A stretch of DNA of 64,000 bases from Synchiropus splendidus. Its lineage: Eukaryota; Chordata; Actinopteri; Syngnathiformes; Callionymidae. Under the pieces are notes generated by a model, which searched no databases, was not told the DNA's origin, and worked only from the letters and a program-made list of their open reading frames with translations. The position numbers were made by a program, and so were the translations under genes. The stretch lies in assembly GCF_027744825.2 (NCBI RefSeq), contig NC_071334.1, positions 2,886,437 to 2,950,436 of the forward strand, in the 5' to 3' direction. The first letter of the stretch is position 1; each line of letters begins with the position of its first letter. This document shows positions 22,019-34,500 of the stretch, piece after piece.

Positions 22019-23784
22019 CTGTGGAGAGTCAGAGGCAACAGTTAGCTTTCCTGCTCCGACGTGCCCCGTCACGGCGGGCGACGTCACCCGAGTCGCCCCG
22101 CAGGCACGACTCATTTTTCAGCTCTGACATCACCGCGTGAGGAACCGACCTGCTTGGGTTTGTAGAGTCCGTGCTTGTCGCAGTTGGGGAGGTAGAACCG
22201 GGTCAACTTGTCCCCCAGTTTCTGTTGGGACAGGCCGATCCTCTCCAGTGCTCGCTGAAGCTCGACGTGACAGGGACCCTGAGGAGGAACACCATGGCTC
22301 ATCAGTGTGGCTCAGAGTGGACCACAAATGAAACAAATGATTCCCTAAAGAATATGCAGTGCCAGGTCTTATTCATTCACATTCAAGAGTCTCAGAGCAG
22401 CCCGGGGCCACAGGCAGCCTTTGGACGGCCCTGTCTGCTCATATGACAAGTAACATGGATTTTCTAGATGTTAATATTTATATTTACCTTGATTTTTGTT
22501 TGTTTTGAATGTTTTAAACATATCATTTGTGGGTTCTCTGTATAGGCTTCGGCCCCTACAACAGTGCTGAGTCCGTCAATATCCCTACCTTATATTAAAG
22601 CTATATTTACACTTTCTTTTCAAGTCGCACATTGTAACACTAAATCTTACACGAGCAAAATCGCTTTCTAAAAACAGTTCCAGAAATAAATTTTACTGTA
22701 TGTTTTGCTTGTATTTTCCCAGCATTGTACTTAGTGCATCTTTCAACATTGCATCATCCCTGTACAGGATGAAGCGTCTCATTTGGCCCCTAAAAATGAC
22801 CCCTCGATCCCCTTGCAAGGTTCTCTCTGTTGCTCTCATTTTAAGAGTTGGATTCTCACATAGTTATGTGTGAAATATATGCATGAATATTTAATCACGT
22901 TGTTGCAGTGCACCAATAGAGAAACTCGCGTCATGGAGACGCGTTTCAATGCGCATCAAATCCTCTTTATATATCAAGTTATTCTGCACGAATATCCTCA
23001 TATTTTGGGATTACAGCCCGTTATACCACTCGCGCAAACGTTAAACTCTATATTTGAATAACACAGTTGAAGCGCAACATCGCTCCCTAGTGGCACACCG
23101 AATCCCAGGCTCCGGTCATCTTTGTTTTAAAACTTGTTGGGAGATGGAAATGAGAAGGGTCGAGTCTCACCTGTTCCACCAGCTTTTTGTGGATCGCGTT
23201 CAGTTTGGCTTTCATGCTTTCTTGCGCGTCCGCTGCGGCCCGCGGGTCATACGGTCTGTTGTGGCCCGGGAGGAAGTGAACGAACCCCGGGTCCGAGATG
23301 ACCGCCGTGTTCTCCGTCTCCGGTTCCCCCAGGTCTGGAGCGCAGGGAAGAGTCGTGAGTGTTGGGGAGGGGTGGTTACCAGTGGCTGCGTGGAGGAATA
23401 AAGAGGCGCCTCACCTTGTGTCTGAGGTTCCGGTGTCGGTTCGGGCTCGGTGACTTCGGCGCACACGCCTTGTCCGCGAGTGAGCGAGTGCAGCGGCCGG
23501 GGGTCGCCGGGTCTCGGGGCGCACCTCAGTCCGGAGCCGCACGGCGCCGTGTGGATCCCGCACAGGTCCCCGGCTCTCAGGGCGCAGGCGAGGCAGCATC
23601 TGCAACCGGGCTCCCGCAGCACCTCCGCGCAGCCGGGCTCCACCGCCGGACACTGGCTCAATCTCTCCGGGGTGCACGGGGCGCAGCGGATCGGCTCCTG
23701 CCCCGGGACCGGGGAGCCCAGCGAGCCGGGGGAGAGCGCGCCAAGCAGCAGCAGCACCAAGCTTTCCAAGTGGGATCCGAACAT
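21908..23784 (-). CDS. igfbp1: igfbp1 (insulin-like growth factor binding protein 1), complete, 4 exons
   Basis: A secreted, liver-type, stress-inducible IGF-binding protein that sequesters IGFs during fasting, hypoxia and glucocorticoid exposure. The exons (23,415-23,784; 23,171-23,334; 22,150-22,278; 21,908-22,018) total 774 bp, 257 residues. Residues ~1-25 are a signal peptide (MFGSHLESLVLLLLGALSPG). The N-domain follows, with GCRCCLACAL and PLHSLTRGQGVC. The variable linker is next. The thyroglobulin domain has GPCHVELQRALE, RFYLPNCDKHGLYKPKQ and CWCVHSWNGKRM. Start choice: an in-frame ATG 54 bp upstream overlaps the TATA box, so the ATG just before the signal peptide is used. Oddities: the family GCGCC motif reads GCRCC, and the C-terminus (STDLAPEEECP) lacks the RGD found in human IGFBP1. 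Teleosts often keep two igfbp1 paralogues; I cannot assign a or b. Confidence 0.93.
22150..22278 (-). CDS. igfbp1: igfbp1 exon 3
   Basis: 129 bp in phase 0, with acceptor CTCCTCAG and donor GTCGGT. It encodes 43 residues, GPCHVELQRALERIG to HGLYKPKQ, the first half of the thyroglobulin type-1 domain. RFYLPNCDKHG parallels human KFYLPNCNKNG. Confidence 0.93.
23171..23334 (-). CDS. igfbp1: igfbp1 exon 2 (linker)
   Basis: 164 bp, with acceptor CGCTCCAG and donor GTGAGA. It is read in a frame that has no long ORF of its own: DLGEPETENTAVISDPGF, then FLPGHNRPYDPR, then AKLNAIHKKLVEQ. Two leading bases complete a split Asp codon from exon 1. The intron between exons 1 and 2 is only 79 bp. Confidence 0.9.
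23415..23784 (-). CDS. igfbp1: igfbp1 exon 1 (signal peptide and N-domain)
   Basis: 370 bp from ATG to donor GTGAGG. It encodes the signal peptide and the cysteine-rich IGF-binding N-domain: IRCAPCTPERLSQCP, GCRCCLACALRAGDLCG, CGSGLRCAPRPGDPRPL and LTRGQGVC. The GC content is very high, as expected at a CpG-rich promoter-proximal exon. The long antisense frames over it are shadows. Confidence 0.94.
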
Positions 23785-23837
23785 AGCTGAGAGGTTTTGG
23801 GAGAGAAATATTGAAGTGCGGTCGGCGCGCAGCCGCA

Positions 23838-23843
23838 TTTATA
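23838..23843 (-). promoter_or_regulatory. igfbp1: igfbp1 TATA box
   Basis: TATAAA within GGCTATAAATGCGG on the minus strand, 54 bp upstream of the chosen start codon. This places transcription initiation near 23,808-23,813 and a 5' UTR of about 25-30 nt. Confidence 0.75.
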
Positions 23844-23932
23844 GCCGGCGTTATGAATGACCTGAGAGGAGAAGGTGTAGTGAGGCGGAGCGCTGCGATT
23901 GGTCCGCTCGGCCCAACTTCAATACAACAATC

Positions 23933-23970
23933 GCGTCAATATTTATTTTGGAACAGCCAGTGCGCACGTA
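23933..23970 (-). promoter_or_regulatory. igfbp1: igfbp1 candidate insulin/FOXO, glucocorticoid and hypoxia elements
   Basis: About 100 bp upstream of the TATA box. ATTTATTTTGGAACAG (plus strand) resembles the mammalian IGFBP1 insulin response unit, in which an ACTTATTTTG-like half is followed by GAACA. It combines a CAAAAT-type FOXO half-site with a GGAACA glucocorticoid-receptor half-site. TACGTGCGC on the minus strand (23,962-23,970) contains the HIF core ACGTG. Mammalian and zebrafish igfbp1 promoters are known to respond to insulin/FOXO, glucocorticoid and HIF; function here is inferred. Confidence 0.45.
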
Positions 23971-24155
23971 CCGCCGTGACGACACCAGCGGCTGATGTTG
24001 CAACGCAGGACTCCCTTTCCTCCCCCGGATGCGAGGGAGTAATCCCTCCCTCAACACCCCCCCCCCCGCCATTCTCCTCCCTCAACACCCCCCCCCCCCC
24101 TCCCTCCGCCTCCTCCTCCTCCTCTGCGCACACAAAAACTTTCTTCACTGCAGAA

Positions 24156-24165
24156 GTTAATTACC
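24156..24165. promoter_or_regulatory. igfbp1: HNF1-like site upstream of igfbp1
   Basis: GTTAATTACC, a near-match to one and a half HNF1 half-sites (GTTAAT), about 320 bp upstream of the TATA box. HNF1 drives liver expression of mammalian IGFBP1 from a closer site, so this is only a candidate. Confidence 0.3.
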
Positions 24166-26679
24166 TCTCATTAGGACAAACCCATCGCTGCGCGCTCGCG
24201 GTGCGCGCCCCCGAGAGTGCAGCTCTAATTTGGTCAGTGAAAAGGCTGTGGTGGGGGGGGCGGTCAGAAATAGCATCGCAAATGAGGGTTGGGGGGTGGA
24301 GTGGGGTGTCGTCATGCGACCCCGGGACCTCCGCTTCTGGGTCGAGTCCCGGAGGCGTAATGACCGGTTCCTCGACATCATGGAGGCCCGCCACTGACAT
24401 GCGCTCGGACACGTCGCCACCTCTTCCCTCTGCTGCCCCCACGGCTCACGCGCTCGCTCAGGGCAGCAGGTCTCCACGAAGCCCACTCTGGTCCACGTCA
24501 CGTCATCCGCTGTTTTAGCGGGAAAAAAAAAAGCCTCACGCAACGGCTTGGCGGGATTGCATCATCTGCCGTCATCACGTGATTGAAAAAAAGACGAGAT
24601 TTGACACCAAACTACACGGGCTGACGTCATGTCACGCGACCCTCTCTGAGTTTAAACGTCCAGTTTCTTGAGGCCTGTGTTGTTGCATCAGCCGAGTGCT
24701 CACATTTGGGCAACTCGGGATTCGAGTTTTCTTCTTCTTCCCGTCAAAAAGATTTGACTTTTCTATTTTTAGACCACTTCATTGTTTTGCTTGCTTGTTT
24801 TTCCCCACAAAATGTATTGAAATATTTCTATATTAATTATTTCTTCTTTTTTAATTCCAACTTTCATTTTTTTTTTACTGCTCAGGCGTTTTTCCTATAT
24901 AGTTTTATTATGCCCATCTGAGTTATTTTATTTTTTTGTGATTATTTAATTTTTCGGTTTCTGCTTTTTTCATTCACGTTGACCGTCACAACAATGCCTT
25001 TACCCTCCCGTTGCTATTTTCAATTAATCTCTTTTTTTTCCGAAATTACATGATTTTTTCTTATTTATTTCTTCCATTTCCCCACCGAAATGTTGATTTT
25101 CTATTCAAAGTATTCAAAGTTTTTTTTTTCTCTTTGAAACTCCCATTTCTTTTTTCAATGAACTCACTTTTTATTGTTATTTTTTGATCATTTATTTTTC
25201 TCTCTCATGGAACTGGAATGCTCACTCTATTGCTGGTCCATTTTTTAAGGTTCAATTCAGTCAGTGCATTTGTCCTCACGTTCAACTGCATCCGCTGTAC
25301 TGCTGTCCCCTCACTTGTATCGTGAAGCCGATCATGTGGTCATTTTCAACTTCATCTTTCACTGCTTGACTCCGCAGTTTAGTTTCAAATCCAGTTCTCT
25401 GGGTCCCTCTCGGTCACCCTGCACCCTCTCACAGCTTTCCTTCAACTCCGCCTTATAGTCATGGATTTTTTTAAAATCTATGTTTTCCTCAGGAATGAGG
25501 CTTATTTTTCCCTCCTTTGCTTTTCTGTCACTGAAAATCACAGAAGTTGTATCATTTTATTCGATTTTTTTTTGAGGCAATATCCTCCGGATTGTAGCCC
25601 CGCCTCTACTGCTGCAGGCTGAACAACCCCGCTGTGTTATCATGAACTGTTGCACCACCTTTAGAGCTCCACCACACTGATCTCTCAGAAGCTTCCCATT
25701 TGTTTCCCTCTTGTTGCTGTGTCCTCACAAGGTCGCCCTCTGGTGGACACTGATGGGTTCCTTCCCATTTGGTGTTTGGTTTCTCCTGGAATCTTTGAAG
25801 CGCTGGAATTGTGACTCACAATTAAAGTCTACAGTCACCCGATGAGTCCGTGCTTGTTCATCTCCAGGTGGCTCGACCACCCGCATGTGACCTGGCCTGT
25901 GTTTCTCATGGGGAGCAGCAGATCCAGGACGTCGATGAAACATGTGACACGAGCGCCAGAAACACTGTGTCCAACAGGAAATCCAAATGTTTGTTTAATA
26001 TCAGCTGTGGTTTACGGGAAGCCGCTTCGTCCTACAGTCCCAGCAGGAGCCCACTCAGTTGTGGGGGCGGGATCTTGCCCAAGGGTTTTCATCTGTGGCC
26101 TGACCGGGAATGAAACCTGCAACCTTGTGCATGTGTGGAATGGAAGCTCCAGTGAGTCAAGCCAAGTTCTGTTTGAGAAACTGAGTGCTGAAGTCTCCGT
26201 CACTCCAGGCGGTTTAAACGCAAATTCACATCTGGATTTCATGTCAGTCATTTGAGAAGGCTCTGATTCAGTCCTCCAGCGTTTGATCCCGGAGCATCTG
26301 GTTGCTAGGTGTGTTCTGGCGTCCTCGGGTGAACTGGCATCGCAGGACGTCGCCTGCAGACACGAGAGGAGATCTTTTATTATCGATTCTGGGGCGCCAC
26401 CCTGGAACACGGAGATGTCGATGGGTCGCCCTGGAAACTTCCAGGACCACTTCCAAACATTGGAACCCGAGGCTGTCGGAGTCATCTCGGGTCAGGAACC
26501 AACCTACTTTTCCTGAAAACACATGCACACAGCGGGACCCGGCTTCAGAGGGCCCGACCCAAAACACTGAGCTAATGCACGGCTGCCATGGGGCCTCAGT
26601 GTGTGTGCGAGACCAGCTCTTTCAAATGTCACATGACAAAGATCAAACACACTTGGCATGGGCCTGGAATGTTTACTTT

Positions 26680-26681
<2 letters not shown>

Positions 26682-26712
<31 letters not shown>
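26682..26712 (+). repeat. (CA)n microsatellite
   Basis: About 15 CA units. Confidence 0.95.
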
Positions 26713-26714
<2 letters not shown>

Positions 26715-27532
26715 TGCTCAAAGACACACAATGGAACGCACCTTTTTCTGACACACGTACAAATGCTAGATCACCTCTTAAAGAGACACAACACCCGCAC
26801 GTAAACATAACTTAACCTGGACTCTAAACCAAACTGAAACCCAGTTATATAGATCCAGTTATTTTGAAGTTTTAATCCACAAATTGAGACTTAAAAATGG
26901 CTCCACAAGGAGGTGTGTGTCCAAGAATTGGTCCCCACAATGGTAGCTAAACAAGGTGCACGCGCACACACATGTGCTAGGTGTCAGAAGAGGATCCATC
27001 AGGACAGACATGGATGTTTGGCGTCACGCCCGCAGAAAGAATGCACACCTGTGCGAGTGCTCAAACCCCAGCCTGAGGTTCTCCTGGGTCCTATACAGGA
27101 GTCAATAACTTGAGACACAAATGCTCAGGTATTCGTATTCTCCACTTGAGAGACACAAGCATTGTGTTTTGTTTTATATATGTGATGACATCGGTGTCCA
27201 CCAGAGGGCTCCCTGTAGCAGATCAAACTGGCAGCATCAAGCCATGACTTGGATTCATTCGCACCAGTTTCTGACCATCGAGTCAAGCTGTTCCAAAGAA
27301 ACACATAACAATGGTGGTATAACAACATGTCAGCATGTCAGTGGGAAGTGATATCGACAGAAGACATCACATTAAATCTTGCATCATTGGGAAACATAAG
27401 ATTTGTTTTAAACCACAAGACAGTATTTATCATTGTTCTTCAGAAGACAATAAAAATATAAGCTACACAAAAATAGCAGTGATGCTACAAGTACTGTATT
27501 TAGGGTTTGTCATGGTATTTGTAGTTTTCTAG

Positions 27533-27830
27533 TAGTAGAAGCACCAGAAGCAGCTGCTTTAGTAGTAGTAGAAGTATGAGTAGTAGTCATAGTCACAGTA
27601 TTTGTAGGAGTGGGAACAGCAACAGAGTAGTATAACTTCTTCAACGGTGATAGTAGCCACTTTTTTGGTGGCGGATGCAGCTGGAAAAGCAGCGACAAGA
27701 GTACAAGCAGCAGCGGTAGTAGTTGTAGAAAAAGTATCTGAGGTGGCAGAAGTATGAGTAGTGGCTTGCTGGTGGCTTTAGGGGGAGTAGCAGTAGCAGT
27801 ATTAGACAGAGTTGTCGTGACAAGTTGCAA
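27533..27830. repeat. Degenerate AGY-type trinucleotide tract
   Basis: Long stretch dominated by AGTAGTAG, GCAGCAG and GTAGTAG triplets with many substitutions. The reverse frames over it (106 and 89 aa) are low-complexity artefacts. Confidence 0.75.
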
Positions 27831-29501
27831 TGCAACAGATTCAGCTCAAACTGCAGGTCAGACACAAGTGGGTCTGGTCCAGGTGGGCTCACGGCCGCCG
27901 TCCCACACATGTGACACCACTACAGGACTCTGGGTGTCAAAAATAGTTTGAGTGTGAATCAAGGCAGCGGTTTGGGTTGGACGAGGTGGAGCCTGTGTGG
28001 CCTCCAAGTCAGTGTCCATTGTTGAAGAACTGGTGCCAGGTGAAGACTGGGTGGTTTTCGAGGCTAAAGCAGAGATGAACTGTGGCCTGGTTCAGGTTAA
28101 AGAGAGGCTGCAGTCACCCAGCTCAGGTCTGGGACACTTGCTGGATCTGGGGACAACCATTGCGCCCAGCTGGTGCGTGGCAGAACCTCCTGCAGGATCA
28201 TCAGGGAGGAATGCAATGTGAAGAGACATGCTTGCACTAATCCCAGTCAAAGTTGTTCTTTTTCCCCTTCTCATTCGAATCCCATAATCGGATAATCCAT
28301 GTCTCATTCAAGGGAAAGGTAACGGAGCCCTGAGAGGAAAAACACTGAGACTGAGCCGAGGTCATTCCTGGCCGAGCGCTCCTGGGATCGGAGCTTTGAC
28401 GCTGCTGTGAAAAGGAGGAAATGGATTTTGGTGGTTGGACGTCGGCGTCCTGCTGCAGGATGCTTCACACGTGTTTGTGTGGGAAACCCAGGAAGTCCCG
28501 GCTCCCATGTGCCAGCAGCTATTGTTCGCAGCTTCCTCCTCTCTGGCGCTGGGTTCTCTGCAGTTTCGCTCGGCTAATGAGAAGCATAAGGAAGTGGCAG
28601 CCAGAGGACCCGACTTGGCAAAGTCGTCTGGAATGGGATTTCATCACGTCCTCTCCGTCCAAAACCGACAGTAACAACAAGCCCCCTCTCTTTCTCCTCC
28701 CCTCAGAACGGAGCGTGAGGACTTCTTGGAACAGTTTGTCCAGAACATCCAGATCAAACACAAACTCACAATTCTATCACTTACAGTAGGTCAGCTGCAG
28801 CAGGAAAACAGCTTTGTTTTTCATCCCGCTGGCGCCGGAAAGGCAAGACACTATATTTATTTATTTGCAATCTGAGCACCTGTTGACTGTTTTGGGGCCC
28901 AAAGTTCCACTGCAGATCTGAGTCAGTGGGAGTCACTCTGTTTGACTCGTGCCTAGTCAATGGCTGATGGACTACGGCAAATGAATCAAAGACACGCGGC
29001 ACACGCGGCACACGCTGGCTCACGATGCCATGTCCAAGAGTGACTCGGCAAGTCAGTCGTCTGCCTGGCATGTGGCATGCAGCGGGTGCTGTAGAAGGGG
29101 TAAATGTTCAGCCAAGGGGTGGCGCTCCTGAAGGAGTCACGATTCAATATGAATCTATGTCACGTTGGTGTGCAACACGAAAGCATGTGGACGATGATGT
29201 CCATTAACGCAATGGTTTGTTGCCAGACATGTTCACTCTCAAGTCAACAAAAATCACCCATTTTCAATTCATATGGAGTGCACAAAAAATTATTTTTTAT
29301 TTATTTTTATTTATTTTTACAATTTATTTTTTACAATTTACTCGAATTCGGTTAAATAATTTTTTATTATTTGTATTTTAAAGATATTTTTTCTTCTGTA
29401 CCATATTATACAGATTAACTTCTGACTTTCCAACTATGAATTCTAAAAACTATAAAAGGAAAATTAGCAGTAGTACTGCTAAACTCTTGTCCTCAGATGC
29501 T

Positions 29502-29515
29502 ATAATAATAATAAC

Positions 29516-29588
<73 letters not shown>

Positions 29589-29603
29589 TTATTATTATTA
29601 TTG
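29502..29603 (+). repeat. (TAA)n / (TTA)n microsatellite
   Basis: About 28 TAA units followed by several TTA units, so the end is palindromic. Transcription or replication through it could form an A/T hairpin. Confidence 0.95.
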
Positions 29604-31143
29604 TTTTCTTTTTATTTCATATCGGAGGATGATAAATGTTACTAATACTACTGGTATTAGTACTAACAAGGCAACAAACCAGGGCGCCAGCTAAGGTCAG
29701 AATCTGAGACCATGGTTCAGGGTGGCTTCCTTCTCTAGGCTGGCTGAAGGTAGAGTCCAATATTGTGAGTGTGAGTTTTCTCAGCAGGAGGTGGGCAGAC
29801 ATGCTGGAGAGGTTATCTCTCATTAGACCTTGGTGCTCCCCGAAGAGCTGGAGAAGGTGTCCAGAGCCATGGACATCTGGCCTGCTTTTCTTAGAGTGCT
29901 GCCGCCGCGACCATCAGGTTGGCGCTGGATGAGTAATTTTGGCTTTGAATTTAAAAAAAAAATCAAGTAAATTTAAGGGACAGCTTTGAACATGACTGAA
30001 AATATTCGGTGAAGTTGAAGTCTTCTGAGAAGTCTGAGGACTTTCCTATGCGGAGCAGCAAACAAACCCTTCTGTTGATAAACAGAATGTAAGGTCTCCA
30101 CTGTGGGTCAGCGGATCACCACGCCACACCGCCGCGACTTATTATGTTCTCGGTGTTTTCTCTCGTGGCGTCACATTCCATCAGCGTGGAGGAGGGAGCG
30201 CGTTGGTCGCTGTCTTACACAACACGCAGGTCGTTGACCCAGAGTGAGATTCGGCGGCTGAACAACAGACTCATGATCGCAGGGAGGATGTTGTTGTTCA
30301 GCGGCTAATCACAGAAGCCGCTTCGTGTTGTTGTTGATGAAAGCTCCACTTTGAACTCTGAAACTTTATTCGTGTCTGGTGGGACACAACCAGGATGTAA
30401 ACAAACAAGACCACGGTGGAAGTGACTCTTTGAAAATAAAGTTATCAATGAACTGTACTTCCATTTCATACTTGAAATTTTTCCATTTGCACTTCTCCTA
30501 TCATGGTTGAATTGAGCCACGAGTCTTCACGGCCGTGACCTGAAAGAACATTCAAAAAAACGTAAACGACTGAGTCGTCCTCATGAAGTGGTTCCCAGGG
30601 AAGTCATTGGCTTGAGCGAGTCACAGGCGGGTGCTGGGCGACCTCTGAGGGGTCAAACCAGTTCACACGCGAGACACGTGAGGCGAGTCCGTCCGCCAGC
30701 AAACATCTAAAACGTATGGTTTACGATCCCGAGTCGACGCTCTAAAAATCCCTGCAGCCTTTGGATTTGGAAAGTGACGTCAAAGTGCCACGTGGCGTTG
30801 CCCTCTGCCACTCACACATCCTTCTGTTGTTAAGCATCACATGACCTTTGTCGACGCCCGGGATCGACCGCGGCCTTGATCCTGGTTTGTTCCCACCTAC
30901 TTGACGTCGACGTAATTTGGGTTTGATGTTGAGCTGCAGGTCCACATGCTTGTTTGGTGCCAATCACGCCCTGAAATGCCGCACAGGACGGAAGAGACGA
31001 AGTTAAGGACCTGGACTCGAACAGAAGGTGAAAAACATGTCCAGTCTTTCTTCCTGTGTTGGTACAAATTACCTGGAGAGTCGAGTCAATCTGGATGTGG
31101 CGACACTTCACTAGTCCTCTGACGCATCCTCATCAGCTTATGT

Positions 31144-31510
31144 GTTGCCGGGTCGTGGGGGCAGCAGCTTCAAAAGGTCGCGCCACACGCCTTTCTCCTG
31201 GGCGACATCCACCAGGTCCGTCTGGTCCCAAGGTCTCATCCCTCCACCTGAACCTGGGTCGACCTCTCGGTCTCCTGCCATCTGGCCGTGCCTGAAACAC
31301 CTCCAAAAGGAGGCCTCCAGGGGGCGACCTCATGAGCTGCCCGAACCACCTCAACTGAGAAGCAGCAGCTCTACTCCGAGTCTCTCCTGAGTGACAGAAC
31401 TCTAAGGGATGTTCCTACCACCCGTCATTTCTTGTCCTCGGGATCTCGTTCTTTCGGTCACGACCTTCAGCTTATGACCATAGGTGAGGGTCGAGAGAAA
31501 GACTGTTCTT
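31144..31510 (-). mobile_element. 3' fragment of a teleost non-LTR retrotransposon
   Basis: On the minus strand a frame reads RWFGQLMRSPPGGLLLEVFQ and DGRRPRGRPRFRWRD, which matches the C-terminal end of a reverse-transcriptase ORF very common in fish genomes (RWxGHLxRMPPGRLPxEVFxA... GRRPRGRPRxRWRD). The upstream part (CTCGGAGTAGAG, ATAGGTGAGGGTCGAGA in reverse) also fits. It is frame-damaged and short. A related copy in the other orientation lies at 44,285-44,563. Confidence 0.7.
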
Positions 31511-34500
31511 GCGCCATCTAAGACGCACCTCAACTTCTCTTCACACGAGGATTGCAACATTGCACGACACAATGGGCATCTAAAGGGAACAATAAACCTG
31601 CTTTGTGGGAGCAACGTGTTGCTTTTAGATGAAGTTATTTTTTTCACCATCAGAATGGGAGCAGCACAAATGAAGCTCTTCACATGACGCTGATTCCTGC
31701 AAACATCCCGTAAACATGCGACTATCAGAACAGGAAGTTGTCAGAAAACCCAAGAGCGACGGAAGTTTTTGTTTGCGGAGAACGTGGTTGTAAACGACTC
31801 TCTGGGACTCAAGATTCAATGCAAAGTTCATCAAAACAAAGATTAACCCCCCGCCTTCCCCTCCTCCCCCGCTCCAGCGTCACAGCGTTTACAGTAACTC
31901 TTGTTATGACACCGGGTTAAGGGGTGAGTGGGCCGGGTGGGGGGGGGAGGCGGAGGGTTTAAGTGCCATTGACCTTGTTGAGTGTCCCGCTGAGCGTCAT
32001 CGCTGCTGACTCAGCAGGTTTAAACACAAGCCGGTAAACTCTCCCCAGGTGATTGATGGCTTCCAGCAGGTGGCGCTCTGAAGGTGGCTCATTAACCAAT
32101 GGCTGTCTGAATCATGAATGATCGAAAGAAGACACAAGTGTTTGTTTGTACAGCGAGTGGAGCGTGACGGAAGTCTGGAGTGACTCAGTGTTCTGGAATA
32201 AAGTTCCAGGACACTGAGAACTACCAACGCAAGCTACAGCAGGGAGCGCTCCACTTTCTCAATTCAGCCTCAGTCCAGAGAGACTGGTGGAGATCCAGTC
32301 CGTCATCTCGGGATACAGACAAGACCACCACCTAATCTGACTCCAGACCAGGCGTTGAACCTTCATTTTAAACAAGTCAAGTTAATCTGTCCAAACGTAT
32401 CATTGTTTAACGTTTTGTTGAACATAAATGAAGATGTACGTGTGGGTGTACCAGCAGGCTGTGCGTCAGAACTGTGTGACTGTTTTTATCTATTTTTTTC
32501 CGAAATGTCGTTTCACCACTTTAGCACACATATGGAGCCCATAATTCACCCCGTATTTCTCTCTCTGACGTCCAAGATCACAACATCTGCGCCGGACTTT
32601 GACCCAAACATCTTACATCATGTGTTTTCACCGCTCGGCTCTTACGCAACATTCACCACGTTCACCTCTTTGTTATTTAAGCCGGGTGTTTGTGAGTAGC
32701 AGCACGTGGACTACTTTCTCCCGGAGCCACGCCCCTTTATTACCTCGCCAACGTCAGTGCAAACACTCAGTAGAAAATAGTCTTTAACAAATGTACATTC
32801 ACAAAAAAAAACAAACAAACCCAAAAACATCTGGATAAGTACAAACAAGACAATATCAGCGATAAGTTAGATCTCTCTGAAAAACCAGTAGTAATCACAA
32901 TCAGAACCCGTATCGCACAGTATGAAAATATCCAATTTACAGGAAAAAAAATGTCGTACAGCATCAAATCTGTCCACGTTCCACCAAAGAAAACATATAT
33001 CAAGTGTTTCAGACTGAGCTCCAAACATTAAGACTTAAGTTACACGTATGGCTGCACAATATCTGGGAAAAAAACAACAAAAAACTAAACAAAACAATTG
33101 GCAATATGAGCGTCCTCCCTCACCATTTGAGGCTCCTCCTCCAAATGTAGATGTTACCCAAAAATCCTGATGGCAAAAGGTTGTTTTCGGGTGTCAACTC
33201 ATCTCTAACGTTGAGGTCATGAAAATATAGACCAGCAAGAGGTGCTGTTTACATGACTGAAGTAAAAAGGAAGATTTCTTTTCGGGAAACAGGTGAGCAG
33301 AAGTTTATTAAAATGCTTGTGCTACACTCTTTAGTTCTCATTTGAGCCTGGACTAGGTTTCAGGATCCTCAGCCTTTCTTTATGCTGCACATCAGTTGCC
33401 TTCGGGAAATTCACAGCTGTGCCCCCGAGATGAGTCACCCCATATTGAGTCCCAGTTGGACAATGGGAGAATTCTCACCACACCGAGGACACAATCCAAG
33501 ATGGCTTCCCCGAATGCAAACAGGATGTGGAAGTTAGGAATAAATGAACAACACAATCCGGAATTTTGTATTTCCTCTTCATGCTGTGGGTTTTGTCGGA
33601 AACAGAATGGTTGCTTGTATTCAGACAACGCACACATGAGAATATATTCCGTGGATGTCGTCGCCATCTTCTTTTGCGACCTCGATAACTGGAACACACT
33701 GAACTCGGATGTGACGGTTTTCCCAGCTCAGTCTTCCGTCTTCCGAGGTAAATGAAAAGCAGTATTAGATCCAGGGCCAAAGAGAACTAAATAGAACAAG
33801 TACCAGTTTCTCGCTGCAGAAGTCTGAACCTGCACTGAAAGGATTCAGTTCCACAAGAGGTTTTGGGAAGTAAAATAGCTCCTACCTTTGGGAAGAGGCT
33901 ACGTTCGGACTGGATGAGTGTATATGGGTGTTTCCTTTTGCTCAGCGAAAAACAGCAGTAACTTCACGATTAACGTCTCATGGAGTGTCGTAATACATAT
34001 TGTACGACACGTCGGAATCGCAGTTTTCCGTCAATTGTGCAGCCATACTTCCAAAACTGCTCACAGGAAGAGAAATGATTCAGGCATTCAACAGAAATCA
34101 CAATAAAATCCGTAGCCGAACACCCAGTTGTGCTACAGTCCAACACCGAAATACTTTGATATGTTTATGAGAATAGGTTGGCACGTTCAAAATAAGCGAG
34201 CAGGAGAACCTGAAGACCGACCGTCCTGAAAAGTCCTGGACCAGAAGACACGCGTCAGAAAAGTAAAATATCAAGAGATAGAAAAAGAAGCACCGTACAT
34301 TCAAGAGGACCGCTACGTTTCTGGCATGCATGACGTCAAAACCCCGTGCATCCGCTGATCGGGCCGAAGCATGCGTGCAAGAGCAGTGCATGCTGGGAGG
34401 ACAAATCCGAATAAATCAATAAACCGTCCGTGTGAAAACACTCAAATATATTTTCTTCGTAAAAGCAGCTTCAGAAAAATAGTAAACGTAATATTTGAAC

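Larger units (their letters stand above)
23971..31143. other. igfbp1 upstream and intergenic region
   Basis: No gene recognised. It holds C-rich homopolymer runs near 24,055-24,105, T-rich DNA at 24,700-25,200, (CA)n at 26,682-26,712, an AGY-rich trinucleotide tract at 27,533-27,830 and (TAA)n at 29,502-29,603. Part of it near 26,030-26,150 has a tRNA-box-B-like string on the minus strand (GGTTGCAGGTTTCATTCC) and may be an old SINE. Confidence 0.55.

Noticed and set aside
23785..23838. Upstream in-frame ATG (MRLRADRTSIF) as the igfbp1 start
   Set aside because: It overlaps the TATA box, so it lies upstream of the likely transcription start. The next ATG directly precedes a good signal peptide.
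23359..24518. Long plus-strand frames (143, 136 and 235 aa) over igfbp1 exon 1 and its promoter
   Set aside because: They are antisense to a well-supported exon in GC-rich DNA and have no domain or splice logic.
26030..26150. Possible tRNA gene (GGTTGCAGGTTTCATTCC on the minus strand)
   Set aside because: A box-B-like string is present but I could not pair a full cloverleaf or find a good box A; at most an old SINE.
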